From: Pseudonocardia sulfidoxydans NBRC 16205
GTDB taxonomy: Bacteria > Actinomycetota > Actinomycetes > Mycobacteriales > Pseudonocardiaceae
Length of the DNA: 64,000 bases
Assembly: GCF_007989085.1 (NCBI RefSeq)
Contig: NZ_BJVJ01000005.1
Span: forward strand, 1-64,000
Direction: 5' to 3'
A program made the position numbers and the translations under genes. Each line of letters begins with the position of its first letter. Position 1 is the first letter of the stretch. The notes under the pieces are model-generated. The model saw only the letters and a program-made list of their open reading frames with translations. It did no database searches and was not told the origin of the DNA. Below are positions 46,101-53,956 of the stretch, one piece after another.

Positions 46101-46434
46101 GGAGGTCGCCGGCGTCGCGTTCACGAACTCGGCGCAGTTCACGATCCCGGACGGCGCGGACCAGATGCTCATCACCGCGACGTTCGCGACGAAGCCGGTC
46201 ACGATCACCCGCCAGGAGAACGAGAGCCACTCCGACGCCGTCACCCGCACGATCCAGGGCAAGCTGGGTGTGTCGTTCGACGCCGCCAAGACCGTCAAGG
46301 TCCTGCTCGAGGGCGGCGGCGGGGTCAGCGGCACCGACACCGACACCGGGGGGTCGAGCGAGTCGCGGACCGAGATCGTGCGGGTGCCGATCGACGGACT
46401 GATCGACCTGGCCCTCGGCTTCACGTCCGGGTGA
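43195..46434 (+). CDS. Large orphan protein with central glycine zipper, function unknown
   Basis: 1079 residues, no signal peptide. Visible parts: beta-rich N-terminus; conserved-looking block EVVHSIALGPGESRNIAFVN (101-120); coiled helix (125-165); glycine zipper 178-221 (SFVGAGAAVGSVAGAVIG then GGLVGGAVGSIAGGVV), long enough to cross a membrane as a hairpin; NYNHMHALNIEYYEVLQHY (286-304) and YLPFTFLDF (318-326). Residues 340-515 are beta-rich and Pro-linked; 515-590 is strong coiled coil; 740-850 is Gln/Ala-rich with GQAAATMTGQAAQ; the C-terminus looks like a beta-sandwich. I recall blocks of this style in large uncharacterised bacterial proteins but no function. Monocistronic, own ribosome-binding site (GAGG). 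Pore, membrane-remodelling or effector roles are speculation. Confidence 0.9.
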   Translation: MTTPDATFSERPSAPPELLPGLIGAVTSSVRFTSFVRDVELRGLVIDVDADCAVDLPIGTLAKQPSSLSEIFTGLRCPVVRLGFVTGHRQSWENRGTHLGEVVHSIALGPGESRNIAFVNWRRRQLTALEERTTVDERVTAVFVQNRALEEITTAVATEHQEGETQTEAGTAVTAGSFVGAGAAVGSVAGAVIGTIAEPGGGTILGGLVGGAVGSIAGGVVYSGSKALGMIESQTDGDRDIVADVNQRIALSTSQTASAVRSLWSTAVVEDAQGESVSATTSNITNYNHMHALNIEYYEVLQHYEARLAADRLQPLLYLPFTFLDFTGFRFVRDYWEIVRVHVDDAALREQGDSYFVTEDVPDAPDLLPVPVEPQEPPPAESLRITALVVDVLFDGIPFNLDVGLTVVRDGQEIFGQEQTNGVPSQALAGFDFGNRYTFDADLDDAGQITAVVLSRNQVLDIEDTRFRIRVSRGAVRRGEASVRNLAGTTILGQGLLESDGPRNTTVAWSPAEGVAAADVAAREEYEAALFERDQVLAENERRQAAFDALTEDIDRFRNRLQKLVLRRRHFFTRVILDAIEPEEITQLLESVTIGHADSGAPRLRLSDLANTTPLGTTAGAFVLTLKRLDPAATKGLLGTLGLTDVPAELDILAGYADTTLRSFEKRHDRLSRVDDVYVPTGGLFAEAVLGRSNSAEYLDMQRYFNWQDSPIPHQPPAIDPVSTASRFQRGDVSVTVPEGDLQVINPVTFPDPTGLSGVLAAVQNPGMFRDMSGASQLAGVLGSLSTLAGQIGQAAATMTGQAAQDALRAATDVSQAAAGLAQAMVDTPVTSGPPATITNDGAALNASRDLDAQTVAALTPAGGTPSPAEPSDTTRDIPRNVAGLPTTAPRRPRQGRSPALTTSLVVRDPNGRPILVDRLADVRKVFRLYHPQLEPQLHEFTSATEAANPFYTLPVEWPRPSGMITMALEVAGVAFTNSAQFTIPDGADQMLITATFATKPVTITRQENESHSDAVTRTIQGKLGVSFDAAKTVKVLLEGGGGVSGTDTDTGGSSESRTEIVRVPIDGLIDLALGFTSG

Positions 46435-46467
46435 CGCGCCGGTACGGGCCGGCCCTGCTGCCCCGGC

Positions 46468-47298
46468 TCAGGCCGTGGCGTCGCGCGTGGTGCCCGTGCC
46501 GGCGCCGTGCAGCTTGCCGGTGCGCATCGCCCAGCGCTCGAACCACAGCGTGAACAGGGGCGGGACGGCGGCGGCGAGCGCGACCAGCGTGGTGGCCACC
46601 GACCAGCCGAGCCGCCGGGCGGCGACGAGCGTGACCACCAGGTAGGCGACGAACAGGGCGCCGTGGATCGGGCCGAAGATCTTCACGCCGAGGTCGTCGA
46701 ACACGACGACGTACTTGAAGAACATGCCGATCAGCAGCCCCGTCCAGGAGCAGGCCTCGGCGACGGCGATCGCGCGGAAGGCGCGGGCCGGTCCGGAGAG
46801 GGTGGTCGGGGAGGTCATCGGCTCGGCTCCTGGCTCGGGGTCGGCTGTGGCTGCCTCCACTGTGCCCGACGCCGCCCCCGAACCTTCTACCGGGTGTCGA
46901 AATTCGCTGTGTGATCCGTCCCGCGCGCTCCGCCAGGCGGCGACGACGTCGTCGGCACGCACCGGAGCGAGCGGCACCTGCGGCGGGGTCGGTGCGAGCA
47001 GCCAGCCCGCGATCCGCGTGTTGAGCTCCGACACCACCGCGCGGACCGCGGCCTCGTCGGGCAGCGGTGCCACCGTCTGCGGCAGGCGCTGGATCTCCTT
47101 GCGCAGCAGCAGCGACGTCGGCAGCACGGCGTCGCCGGAGAGGCCTTCGCGTTCGATCCAGCCGCGCACCCACCAGCTGTCGTCGTCGGGCCCGTCGAGA
47201 CGCAGCGGCCGGCCCTTGCCGGGCAGGTCGTCGAACGCGCCGCGCTCGGCGGCCAGCCGGATCTGTTCCTCGACGACGGACTCGTGCCGTTCGAGCAC
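46468..47298 (-). CDS. DUF1992 domain fused in frame to DUF3817 membrane domain
   Basis: 276 residues in one uninterrupted frame. Residues 1-115 are DUF1992 (DnaJC28-like: VEEQIRLAAERGAFDDLPGKGRPL, then LLRKEIQRLPQ and LNTRIAGWLL). A 45-residue linker follows, and residues 161-276 are DUF3817 (AFRAIAVAEACSWTGLLIGMFFKY, GPIHGALFVAYLVVTLVAARRLGW), with three or four membrane helices. These are normally separate proteins. An internal ATG at 46818 with CAGGAG upstream could make the membrane part alone (116 residues). It may therefore be a fusion, or two genes whose stop was lost. Functions of both domains are unknown. Confidence 0.8.
   Translation of the reverse strand: MLERHESVVEEQIRLAAERGAFDDLPGKGRPLRLDGPDDDSWWVRGWIEREGLSGDAVLPTSLLLRKEIQRLPQTVAPLPDEAAVRAVVSELNTRIAGWLLAPTPPQVPLAPVRADDVVAAWRSARDGSHSEFRHPVEGSGAASGTVEAATADPEPGAEPMTSPTTLSGPARAFRAIAVAEACSWTGLLIGMFFKYVVVFDDLGVKIFGPIHGALFVAYLVVTLVAARRLGWSVATTLVALAAAVPPLFTLWFERWAMRTGKLHGAGTGTTRDATA
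46816..46833 (-). promoter_or_regulatory. Internal start and ribosome-binding site for DUF3817 part
   Basis: ATG at 46816-46818 (minus) preceded by CAGGAGCC about nine bases upstream. This is a better translation start than that of the full frame. It suggests the membrane domain is also, or only, made separately. Confidence 0.5.
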
Positions 47299-47344
47299 CC
47301 GCGCCTCCCTCGTGTTCCGGTTCCGAGGGTAGGCGCGGGCGGGC

Positions 47345-48568
47345 TCAGGCCAGGTCGGCCAGCGCGACGTCCGGGTCGGCCAGCCTCGCCGGCTCCGCCG
47401 TCGTGGCGGCCCGGACGAGCCGGCCCAGGTGCTCGGTCACGTCCCACACGTTGACGTTCATCGCTGCCGCGACGCTGCCGTCGACCAGCCAGAACGCGAC
47501 GAACTCGCGCGCGTCGAGGTCACCCCGGACGACGAGCTCGTACGGCTGCGCCGGGTCGAACCAGCCGGTGAACTCCATACCGAGGTCGTACTGGTCGGTG
47601 AAGAAGTAGGGCGGCCGGTCGTAGGCGGCGTCGATCCCCAGGGCTGTGCGGGCCGCGACCGCGGGCTGGTTGAGCGCGTTGGCCCAGTGCTCGACGCGGA
47701 TGCGCCGGCCGATCCCCGGGTGCCACGCGTTGGCGATGTCGCCGACGGCCAGCACGTCCGGGTGGGCGCTGCGCAGGTGCTCGTCGACGAGGACGCCGTT
47801 GTCGACGTCGAGCCCGGCCGCCACCGCCGCCTCGACGTTCGGCTGGGCCCCGATGCCGACGACGACCACGTCGGCGGGCAGGGTGGCGCCGTCGTCGAGG
47901 TGCACGGCGTTGCCGTCGCCCGCGGCGACGATGTCGCGGACCTGACGACCGAGGCGCAGGTCGACGCCGTGGGCACGGTGCAGGTCGGCGAACGCCCGGG
48001 CGACCTCGGGCCCGAGGACCCGCACGAGCGGCAGCTCGGCGACCTCGACGACCGTCACCTGCGCTCCCGCCGCCACCGCCGCGGCCGCGGTCTCCAGGCC
48101 GATCCAGCCCGCCCCGACGATCACGACCCGGGCGTCGGGGCGCAGGGCCGCGCGCAGCCGGTCGCTGTCGGCGACGTCGCGCAGGTGGTGCAGCCCGGCC
48201 GGGTCGGCGCGGGGCAGGTCGAGCCTGCGTGCGCGGGACCCGGTCGCGAGGACGAGCGTGTCGTAGCGGAGCCGCTCACCGTCGGCGGTGGAGACCCGGT
48301 GCTCCTCGGCGTCGACCTCGGTGACGGGCGACCCGAGCCGCAGGTCGACCCCGTTGTCGGCGTACCACTGCCGCGGGTGGACGTCGATCGACTCCCGCGC
48401 GTCGCCACCCTGCAGGTACCCCTTCGACAGGGCCGGCCGCTCGTAGGGCACGTCGGTCTCGGCGCCGATCAGCGTGATCGCGCCGTCGAACCCCTCGGCG
48501 CGCAGGGCCTCGGCCGTCTTCGCCGCAGCCAGCCCACCACCGGCGACGACGACGGTCCGCTCAGCCAT
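47345..48568 (-). CDS. FAD-dependent ferredoxin-reductase-like oxidoreductase
   Basis: 407 residues. FAD-binding GGGLAAAKTAEAL near the N-terminus, PYERPALSKGYLQG, the NAD(P)-binding VIVGAGWIGLETAAAA (about 145-160) and AVGDIANAWHP for flavin ribityl contact. This is the rubredoxin/ferredoxin reductase family (BphA4-like). No ferredoxin or P450 gene is adjacent. The ATG at 48568 lies inside the 3' end of folE (8-bp overlap), so it is coupled to folE, an odd pairing of pterin synthesis with electron transfer. Confidence 0.93.
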   Translation of the reverse strand: MAERTVVVAGGGLAAAKTAEALRAEGFDGAITLIGAETDVPYERPALSKGYLQGGDARESIDVHPRQWYADNGVDLRLGSPVTEVDAEEHRVSTADGERLRYDTLVLATGSRARRLDLPRADPAGLHHLRDVADSDRLRAALRPDARVVIVGAGWIGLETAAAAVAAGAQVTVVEVAELPLVRVLGPEVARAFADLHRAHGVDLRLGRQVRDIVAAGDGNAVHLDDGATLPADVVVVGIGAQPNVEAAVAAGLDVDNGVLVDEHLRSAHPDVLAVGDIANAWHPGIGRRIRVEHWANALNQPAVAARTALGIDAAYDRPPYFFTDQYDLGMEFTGWFDPAQPYELVVRGDLDAREFVAFWLVDGSVAAAMNVNVWDVTEHLGRLVRAATTAEPARLADPDVALADLA

Positions 48569-49211
48569 GGACCCCACCCGGGCGCGGCATGGTGAGCGCG
48601 AGGAACTCCGACCGCGAACGGGGGTCCTCACGCAGGGTGCCCAGCAGCGTCGACGTGATCGTGCTCGTGCCCTCGCTGCGCACCCCGCGCAGTGACATGC
48701 ACATGTGCTCGGCCTCCACGACGACCCCGACGCCGCGCGGCGCGAGGTGCTCGTCGAGCCAGTCGGCGACCTGCTTGGTCAGCCGTTCCTGCACCTGCGG
48801 GCGGCGGGCGAACAGCTCCACGACACGGGCCAGTTTGGACAGCCCGAGGATGCGCTTGCCCGGCAGGTAGCCGACGTGGGCGACGCCGACGAACGGCAGC
48901 ATGTGGTGCTCGCACACCGAGGCGACGGGGATCCGCCGGGCGAGGACGAGCTCGTCGTATCCCTCGTCGTTGTCGAACGTCGTGAGGTCGAACGAGCGTG
49001 GGGCCAGCATCTCGGCGTAGGCGCGGGCCATCCGGCCGGGTGTTCCGGCGGTGGCCTCACCGTCGGTGGGGACGCCGAGCGCGGTGAGGAAGTCGCGGGC
49101 GGCGCGTTCGGCGCCCGCGAGGTCGACGCCCGCCTCGGGCGCGGTGACCCGCAATGGCCGCACGACGGCGTCGGCCCCGGCGGGAACCAGGGATATGTCG
49201 GGAGTCGTCAC
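48561..49211 (-). CDS. folE: GTP cyclohydrolase I
   Basis: 216 residues; converts GTP to dihydroneopterin triphosphate. Zinc ligands are in SVCEHHMLPFVG and HMCMSLRGV, and GRMARAYAEML and GYLPGKRILGLSKLARVVE are standard. The GTG at 49211 has GGAGG six bases upstream; a frame extension to 49238 lacks this. It is transcribed divergently from a cysteine-rich regulator and shares a control region with it. Actinomycetes usually carry folE in the folate cluster, so this may be a second, conditionally expressed copy. Confidence 0.95.
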   Translation of the reverse strand: MTTPDISLVPAGADAVVRPLRVTAPEAGVDLAGAERAARDFLTALGVPTDGEATAGTPGRMARAYAEMLAPRSFDLTTFDNDEGYDELVLARRIPVASVCEHHMLPFVGVAHVGYLPGKRILGLSKLARVVELFARRPQVQERLTKQVADWLDEHLAPRGVGVVVEAEHMCMSLRGVRSEGTSTITSTLLGTLREDPRSRSEFLALTMPRPGGVHG

Positions 49212-49223
49212 GGAATCCTCCGG

Positions 49224-49292
49224 CTCTATCGGACGCAAGACTGGACGTTAGAACCGTGCGAGCTCTATTGTCAACGTGTCTGTCCGTTAGAA
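49224..49292. promoter_or_regulatory. folE promoter and repeated operator motif
   Basis: On the minus strand TTGACA (49269-49274) and TAACGT (49245-49250) with an 18-bp spacer form a good sigma-70 promoter for folE. The motif CGTTAGAA occurs at 49246-49253, over the -10 box, and again at 49285-49292, just upstream of the regulator's AAGGAGG. CTCTAT is also repeated (49224-49229, 49263-49268). This fits repression of both genes by the divergent regulator. Confidence 0.65.
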
Positions 49293-49305
49293 GGAGGTCG
49301 CGCGG

Positions 49306-50046
49306 ATGACCGATCCCGAGATCGAGACCGCCGCCGCCATCGAGACCGCCGCCGCCATTGAGACCGTCAGCGCCCTCGCCGAACCGCAGCGTCGCCGCCT
49401 CTACTGCTACGTCGTCGCCCAGCCCGATGCCGTCAGCCGCGATCAGGCCGCCACCGCGACCGGCCTGCCCCGGCACACCGCGAAGTTCCACCTCGACCGG
49501 CTCGTCGACGACGAGCTGCTCGTCGCCGAGTTCCGCCGGCTCGGCGCCCGGCGCGGCCCCGGCGCCGGCCGGCCCACCAAGCTCTACCGCCGCTCCCCCC
49601 GCGAGTTCGAGGTCAGCCTGCCCGAACGCCGCTACGACCTCGCCGCCTCCGTGCTCGCCGCCGCCACGGAGGACACCCTCACCCACGGCACCCACCTCGC
49701 CGACGCCGTCCGCGCCGCCGCCGCGGCCGCCGGCGCCCGAGCCGCGCGCTCCTGCGACGGCGACGTGCTCGCGACCCTCGCCGGTCTCGGCTTCGAACCC
49801 CGCGCCGACGCCGACGTCACCACGCTGGTCAACTGCCCGTTCCACCGGCTCGCCGCCGCCCACCCCGCGCTGACCTGCGGGATGAGCCTCGACCTGGTCC
49901 GCGCCGTCCTCGACGCCCGCGGCGAGCCCGCCGACCGGGCCGTGCTCGACCCGGCACCCGAACGCGACCGGTGCTGCGTGGTGCTGCACACCCCCGGCTC
50001 CGCGCTCACCCCGGGCGAGGGTCACGACGCACCGCCCGTCACGTAG
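49306..50046 (+). CDS. Winged-helix (SufR-like) regulator with C-terminal cysteine cluster
   Basis: 246 residues. The HTH domain (about 20-75) contains LAEPQRRRLYCYVVAQPDAVSRDQAA and TGLPRHTAKFHLDRLVDDELL. The C-terminal ligand domain has NCPFHRLAAAHPALTCG and RDRCCVVL, a CPFH...C...C pattern like iron-sulfur SufR-type ArsR relatives. I infer redox, nitric oxide or iron sensing. It begins with a duplicated IETAAAIETAAA stretch. Strong AAGGAGG upstream. Divergent from folE-oxidoreductase, its likely targets. The end overlaps the convergent PBP by 25 bp. Confidence 0.85.
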   Translation: MTDPEIETAAAIETAAAIETVSALAEPQRRRLYCYVVAQPDAVSRDQAATATGLPRHTAKFHLDRLVDDELLVAEFRRLGARRGPGAGRPTKLYRRSPREFEVSLPERRYDLAASVLAAATEDTLTHGTHLADAVRAAAAAAGARAARSCDGDVLATLAGLGFEPRADADVTTLVNCPFHRLAAAHPALTCGMSLDLVRAVLDARGEPADRAVLDPAPERDRCCVVLHTPGSALTPGEGHDAPPVT

Positions 50047-52088
50047 CGCGGGTCCGGGGGCGGCAGCGGCGCCGGCGGCTGACCGGCCAGGATGTCGCCC
50101 ACCCCCCGGTAGAACGTCCGCGCCGGTGCCTTCCCGCCGTAGATGTTGCCCGACCCGCAGCTGTAGGGCGGGCTGCCGTCACAGATGGGTCGCGGGGCGT
50201 TGCTGTCGTCGAACACGATCGACGCCCCCGCGAGCTGCGGCGTCGCCCCCACGAACGCAGCCGACTTGTACTGCTGCGTCGTCCCCGTCTTCGCCGCGAC
50301 CGGCCGGTCCCAGCCCATCGCTCCCGCCGCCGCGGCCGACGTGCCGCCCGGGCCGTCGTCGTGGCTGAGCGCGTTCATCATGCTGTCCGCGATCCCCGGG
50401 TCGAGCGCCTGTGTGCAGGCAGGCTGCGTCACCGTCACCGGCGCCCCCGACCGGTCGGTCACCGACAGCAGCGGGTTCGGCGGGCACCACGTGCCGTGGC
50501 TGGCCAGCGTCGCCATCACGTTGGCCAGCTCCAGCGAGCTCGTCGGCGACACCCCGAGAGTGAACGACGCCTGCCGTTGCGACTTCGCGACGTCGCCGAT
50601 CGACTGCGACCCCCGCGTGCGCGTCGCCGGCGTCGTCGCGAGCGAGGTCAGCCCGAGCCGCTCGGCCATGTCGACGACCGGCGGGATGCCCGTCGACTCC
50701 TCCAGCTTCACGAACGCCGTGTTCGGCGACTCCGCCAGCGCCTGGGTGAGCGAGAGCTGCGGGGCGTAGGTGCCGTCGTTGCGGACCGGGATCGGGGTGC
50801 CGCTGGGGCCCCGGTAGATCGGCGAGGTGTAGCCGCTGGCGGGGACGTCGATGATCGAGTCGATGCCGAGGCGGCCCTGCTCCAGCGCCGTCGCCGCGGT
50901 GAAGATCTTGTAAACCGAGCCGGCACCCATGTTCTCCGGGATGTAGGGCAGGCCGTAGCTCGACTGCCCCGGCTTGTTGCCGTACGTGCGGTTGGCCGCC
51001 ATGGCCACCACCCGGTGCCCGTCGGTGCCCGGCTCGATCACGGAGATGACGTCGGCGACGTGCGGCTGCGTCGGCGGGACCTGCCCGTCGACGGCGGCCT
51101 TCAGCTTGTCGAGCGCGCCCCGTTCCAGCGTCGTCCTGATCGTGTAGCCGCTCGTCTCGAGCTGGTCGGCGGTGATGCCCGACTGCTCCAGGTAGGACAG
51201 CACGTACGCGCAGAAGAATCCGGCGTCGCCCGCGCCGATGCAGCCCTCCGCCGGCGCCGCCGCTGTGGCCTGCACCCCGATCGGCGACTGCAACGCCGCG
51301 TTCGCCTGGTCGGGGGTGATCGACCCCTGGTCGCGCAGCTGCCCGATCACGACGTCGCGACGCCCCTTCGCCGCGTCGGGGTGCAGCAGCGGGTCGTAGT
51401 CCGACGGGCTCTGCACCATCCCCGCCAGCAGGGCCGCCTGCGGGACCGTGAGCTGGTCGGCCGTCGTCCCGAAGTAGATGCGCGCCGCGGCGCCGACGCC
51501 GTAGGCGCCGTTGCCGAAGTACACGACGTTGAGGTAGTCGGCGAGGATGTCGTCCTTGCTCACCTTGTGGTCGAGGCTGATCGCGAGCTCGGCCTCCTTG
51601 AGCTTGCGCGCGTAGCTCGGCGCGACCGCGGCCCGGCGCTGGGCATCGGTGGTCGCGGCGACATAGAGGTCGTAGTTCTTCACGTACTGCTCGGTCAGTG
51701 TCGACGCGCCCTGTGTCGCGCCGCCGTTCGAGTTGTTGACCAGTGCCCGGGCCGCGCCCAGCGGGTCGAACCCGCCGTGCTCGTAGAAGCGCTTGTCCTC
51801 GATCGCGACGATCGCCGCCTTCATCGCCGGTGATATCTGTGCCGCTTTCACCGGCACCCGGTACTGGTCGAAGAGATAGGCGATCGGGTTTCCCGCGGAA
51901 TCGGTCACCGTGGACGCGGCCGGCAGCACTCCCGACTCGAGATCGCTGGTCGACCCGACCGCGGATTCGACGACCTGTCCCGCGAACACCCCTGCACCGC
52001 CGACCGCCGGGAACACCATCGCCGCGAGCACCAGGCCCGCCGCCACGATCATGACGACCAGCCTGCCCAGCAGCGTCCGCGCACTCAC
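50022..52088 (-). CDS. Class A penicillin-binding protein (transglycosylase/transpeptidase)
   Basis: 688 residues. A transmembrane helix (about 8-32, [22 protein letters not shown]) is followed by a glycosyltransferase domain with [21 protein letters not shown] and [12 protein letters not shown]. The transpeptidase domain has SVYK (in GAGSVYKIF) as SxxK, SPN in [10 protein letters not shown], and [15 protein letters not shown]. The C-terminus is short and Pro-rich with paired cysteines. This resembles mycobacterial PonA2-type enzymes more than the PBP at 27612, which has a long cytoplasmic head. The GTG at 52088 is inferred from the membrane segment position; the ribosome-binding site is weak. 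Confidence 0.93.
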   Translation of the reverse strand: MSARTLLGRLVVMIVAAGLVLAAMVFPAVGGAGVFAGQVVESAVGSTSDLESGVLPAASTVTDSAGNPIAYLFDQYRVPVKAAQISPAMKAAIVAIEDKRFYEHGGFDPLGAARALVNNSNGGATQGASTLTEQYVKNYDLYVAATTDAQRRAAVAPSYARKLKEAELAISLDHKVSKDDILADYLNVVYFGNGAYGVGAAARIYFGTTADQLTVPQAALLAGMVQSPSDYDPLLHPDAAKGRRDVVIGQLRDQGSITPDQANAALQSPIGVQATAAAPAEGCIGAGDAGFFCAYVLSYLEQSGITADQLETSGYTIRTTLERGALDKLKAAVDGQVPPTQPHVADVISVIEPGTDGHRVVAMAANRTYGNKPGQSSYGLPYIPENMGAGSVYKIFTAATALEQGRLGIDSIIDVPASGYTSPIYRGPSGTPIPVRNDGTYAPQLSLTQALAESPNTAFVKLEESTGIPPVVDMAERLGLTSLATTPATRTRGSQSIGDVAKSQRQASFTLGVSPTSSLELANVMATLASHGTWCPPNPLLSVTDRSGAPVTVTQPACTQALDPGIADSMMNALSHDDGPGGTSAAAAGAMGWDRPVAAKTGTTQQYKSAAFVGATPQLAGASIVFDDSNAPRPICDGSPPYSCGSGNIYGGKAPARTFYRGVGDILAGQPPAPLPPPDPRYVTGGAS

Positions 52089-52311
52089 CGTTGCGTGTCT
52101 ACCAGGCCGGGACCGTGCGACGACGGCCACCCACGGCGGGTCGCGGCACCATCCGCGCCGAACTCCCGAAAGCAGACATTGCGCAGTTTCCGAACCCTCC
52201 GACAGGATTCTCCGGACCATTGCCGAAATGCGGGAGGAATGGGCTGAGAAGCGCCTGAGAATCGTCGGACCGACGCATGCCGGATTCACCGGGAGAGGCA
52301 CACTGACCGGC

Positions 52312-52575
52312 ATGGGTGAGCTGAGCTGGTGGCACTGGCTGATCGTCATCGGGGTGGCGGTCGTGCTGTTCGGTGCGAAACGGCTGCCCGACGCCGCCCG
52401 CAGCCTCGGCCAGTCGACCCGCATCCTCAAGGCCGAGCTGCGCGCCGACCCCGGCCCCGGCGCCGATCCCCACCCCAGCGCCGACCTCCACCCCAGCGCC
52501 GACCTCCACCCCGGCGCCGATCCCCGCCCGCCGGCAGGCCCGCAGCCCGCCGCGGACACCCCGCCCCCCGGCTGA
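52312..52575 (+). CDS. tatA: TatA-type twin-arginine translocase subunit
   Basis: 87 residues. A short N-terminal transmembrane helix ([19 protein letters not shown]) is followed by the conserved amphipathic hinge [24 protein letters not shown] and a Pro/Asp/His-rich tail with [15 protein letters not shown] repeats. TatA forms the pore of the Tat protein exporter. No tatB or tatC is adjacent. ATG at 52312; no strong ribosome-binding site, so the start relies on family alignment. The stop codon lies in the first unit of a 14-bp tandem repeat. Confidence 0.92.
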   Translation: MGELSWWHWLIVIGVAVVLFGAKRLPDAARSLGQSTRILKAELRADPGPGADPHPSADLHPSADLHPGADPRPPAGPQPAADTPPPG

Positions 52576-52650
52576 CGGACCCCGGCTGACGGACCCCGGC
52601 TGACGGACCCCGGCTGACGGACCCCGGCTGACGGACCCCGGCTGACGGAC
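52570..52650. repeat. 14-bp tandem repeat (5.8 copies) at the tatA stop
   Basis: Unit GGCTGACGGACCCC starting at 52570, 52584, 52598, 52612, 52626 and 52640 (last copy 11 bp). The first copy supplies the tatA TGA. Because 14 is not a multiple of three, TGA appears in each frame across the array, guaranteeing termination. Confidence 0.88.
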
Positions 52651-52656
52651 AACCGC

Positions 52657-52706
52657 GCGCAACCTCACTGCTGCATTCCGCCGCCGGGACGACCGTGAGG
52701 TTGCGC
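52657..52706. terminator. AACCTCAC-family hairpin between convergent tatA and SDR genes
   Basis: GCGCAACCTCAC (52657-52668) pairs exactly with GTGAGGTTGCGC (52695-52706) around a 26-base loop. Same core as the hairpins at 15307-15793. It sits 18 bp from the SDR stop and likely ends both transcripts. Confidence 0.7.
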
Positions 52707-52724
52707 CCGGTCGTTCGCAGTGGG

Positions 52725-53471
52725 TCAACGCGGGATGCGCCGCCACACCGCGCGGGGCAGCAGCCGCATCCCGAAGAACACCGGCCGCAGCACCGCGGGC
52801 ACCCACAGCTCCGCACGGCCCTTCGCCAGCGCCGCGACCGTCGCATCGGCGACCTGCTCGGGCGTGCTCGACAGCGGCGCCGGCGTCATCCCCGCCGTCA
52901 TCCGCCCGACGACGAACCCCGGCCGCACCAGCAGGGTCCGGACGCCGCTGCCGTGCAGGGCGTCGGCCATGCCGCTCGCGAAACCGTCGAGACCTGCCTT
53001 GGCCGAGCCGTAGACGTAGTTCGCCCGCCGCACCCGCCACCCCGCGACCGACGAGTACACGACGAGCGCCCCGCTGCCCTGCGCCCGCAGCACCTGCGCG
53101 AGATGGGTGAGGACGTGCACGTGGGCGACGTAGTCGGTGTGCACGATCTCGACGGCGTGGGCGGCGTCGGCCTCGGCGCGGGCCTGCCGGCCGAGGATGC
53201 CGAAGGCCACGACCACGGTGTCGAGCCGGCCGTGGCGGGCGACCAGCTCGTCGAGCAGGGGCCGGTGGGACGCGAGGTCGTCGGCGTCGAACTCGACGCG
53301 TTCGACCTCGGCTCCACCCGCGCGGACGCGGCGTTCCTCCTCGTCGAGATCGTGGCTGCGGCGCGCGGCGAGCACGACCGTGCCCGCGCCCGCGGCGGAC
53401 AGCCGCTCCGCGACGGCCACCCCGATCTCGCTGCGGCCACCGAGCACGAGCACCGTCGATCCCGATCTCAC
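52725..53471 (-). CDS. DprE2-like short-chain dehydrogenase (decaprenyl-phospho-arabinose synthesis)
   Basis: 248-residue SDR. NAD(P) loop LGGRSEIGVAVAERL; catalytic YGSAKAG (YxxxK) within RRANYVYGSAKAGLDGFASGMADAL, which closely follows the DprE2 pattern; ending PVFFGMRLLPRAVWRRIP also DprE2-like. DprE2 reduces the keto-intermediate made by DprE1 to decaprenyl-phospho-arabinose for arabinogalactan. No dprE1 is present in the window, so a DprE2 paralogue with another substrate is possible. Confidence 0.8.
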   Translation of the reverse strand: MRSGSTVLVLGGRSEIGVAVAERLSAAGAGTVVLAARRSHDLDEEERRVRAGGAEVERVEFDADDLASHRPLLDELVARHGRLDTVVVAFGILGRQARAEADAAHAVEIVHTDYVAHVHVLTHLAQVLRAQGSGALVVYSSVAGWRVRRANYVYGSAKAGLDGFASGMADALHGSGVRTLLVRPGFVVGRMTAGMTPAPLSSTPEQVADATVAALAKGRAELWVPAVLRPVFFGMRLLPRAVWRRIPR

Positions 53472-53595
53472 CGGGGCAGTGTCCCGGGCCGGGTCGCCGA
53501 GGACGCCGCCGGGGCGGGGCGGGGCCGTCTAACCTGTGTGTGATCGCCGACGTCGCCGATCGGCCCCTGACCCCGCGCGCCCCTCGAGGAGAGCC

Positions 53596-53922
53596 GTGCC
53601 CGATGTTGTGTTCGACGTCCGCTGGCCCGACGGGTCGACGCAGTCGTTCTACTCGCCGTCGCTGATCGTCAAGGACTACTTCGAGGCCGGCGCGCAGTAC
53701 ACGCTCGACGACTTCGTCGCGCGCACCCGCGAGGCGATGAGGCTCGCCGACGAGCGGGTCCGCGCGAAGTACGGCATGGGCTGCTCGGAGTCGGCGATGA
53801 CGCTCGCGGGCGTCGAGTACGGGGCGCGGCGGTTCGCCGAGGGCGCCGACGACACCGCGGCGGGCGCCGGGAAGGTCACGATCGAGCGGTTCCGCAGCTG
53901 GGGACCACCGCAGGGGTACTGA
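53596..53922 (+). CDS. MSMEG_0570-family nitrogen starvation response protein
   Basis: 108 residues from the GTG at 53596 (GAGGAGAGCC upstream). Conserved blocks are VFDVRWPDGSTQSFYSPSLIVKDYFEAG and RVRAKYGMGCSESAM, matching the small family named after a mycobacterial gene induced under nitrogen limitation. In mycobacteria it sits in a larger nitrogen-responsive cluster; here it stands alone between an SDR and aroE. Biochemical role unknown. Confidence 0.85.
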   Translation: MPDVVFDVRWPDGSTQSFYSPSLIVKDYFEAGAQYTLDDFVARTREAMRLADERVRAKYGMGCSESAMTLAGVEYGARRFAEGADDTAAGAGKVTIERFRSWGPPQGY

Positions 53923-53956
53923 CCGCGGCACGCGCCGCGGTGCGCATACTCCCGGG

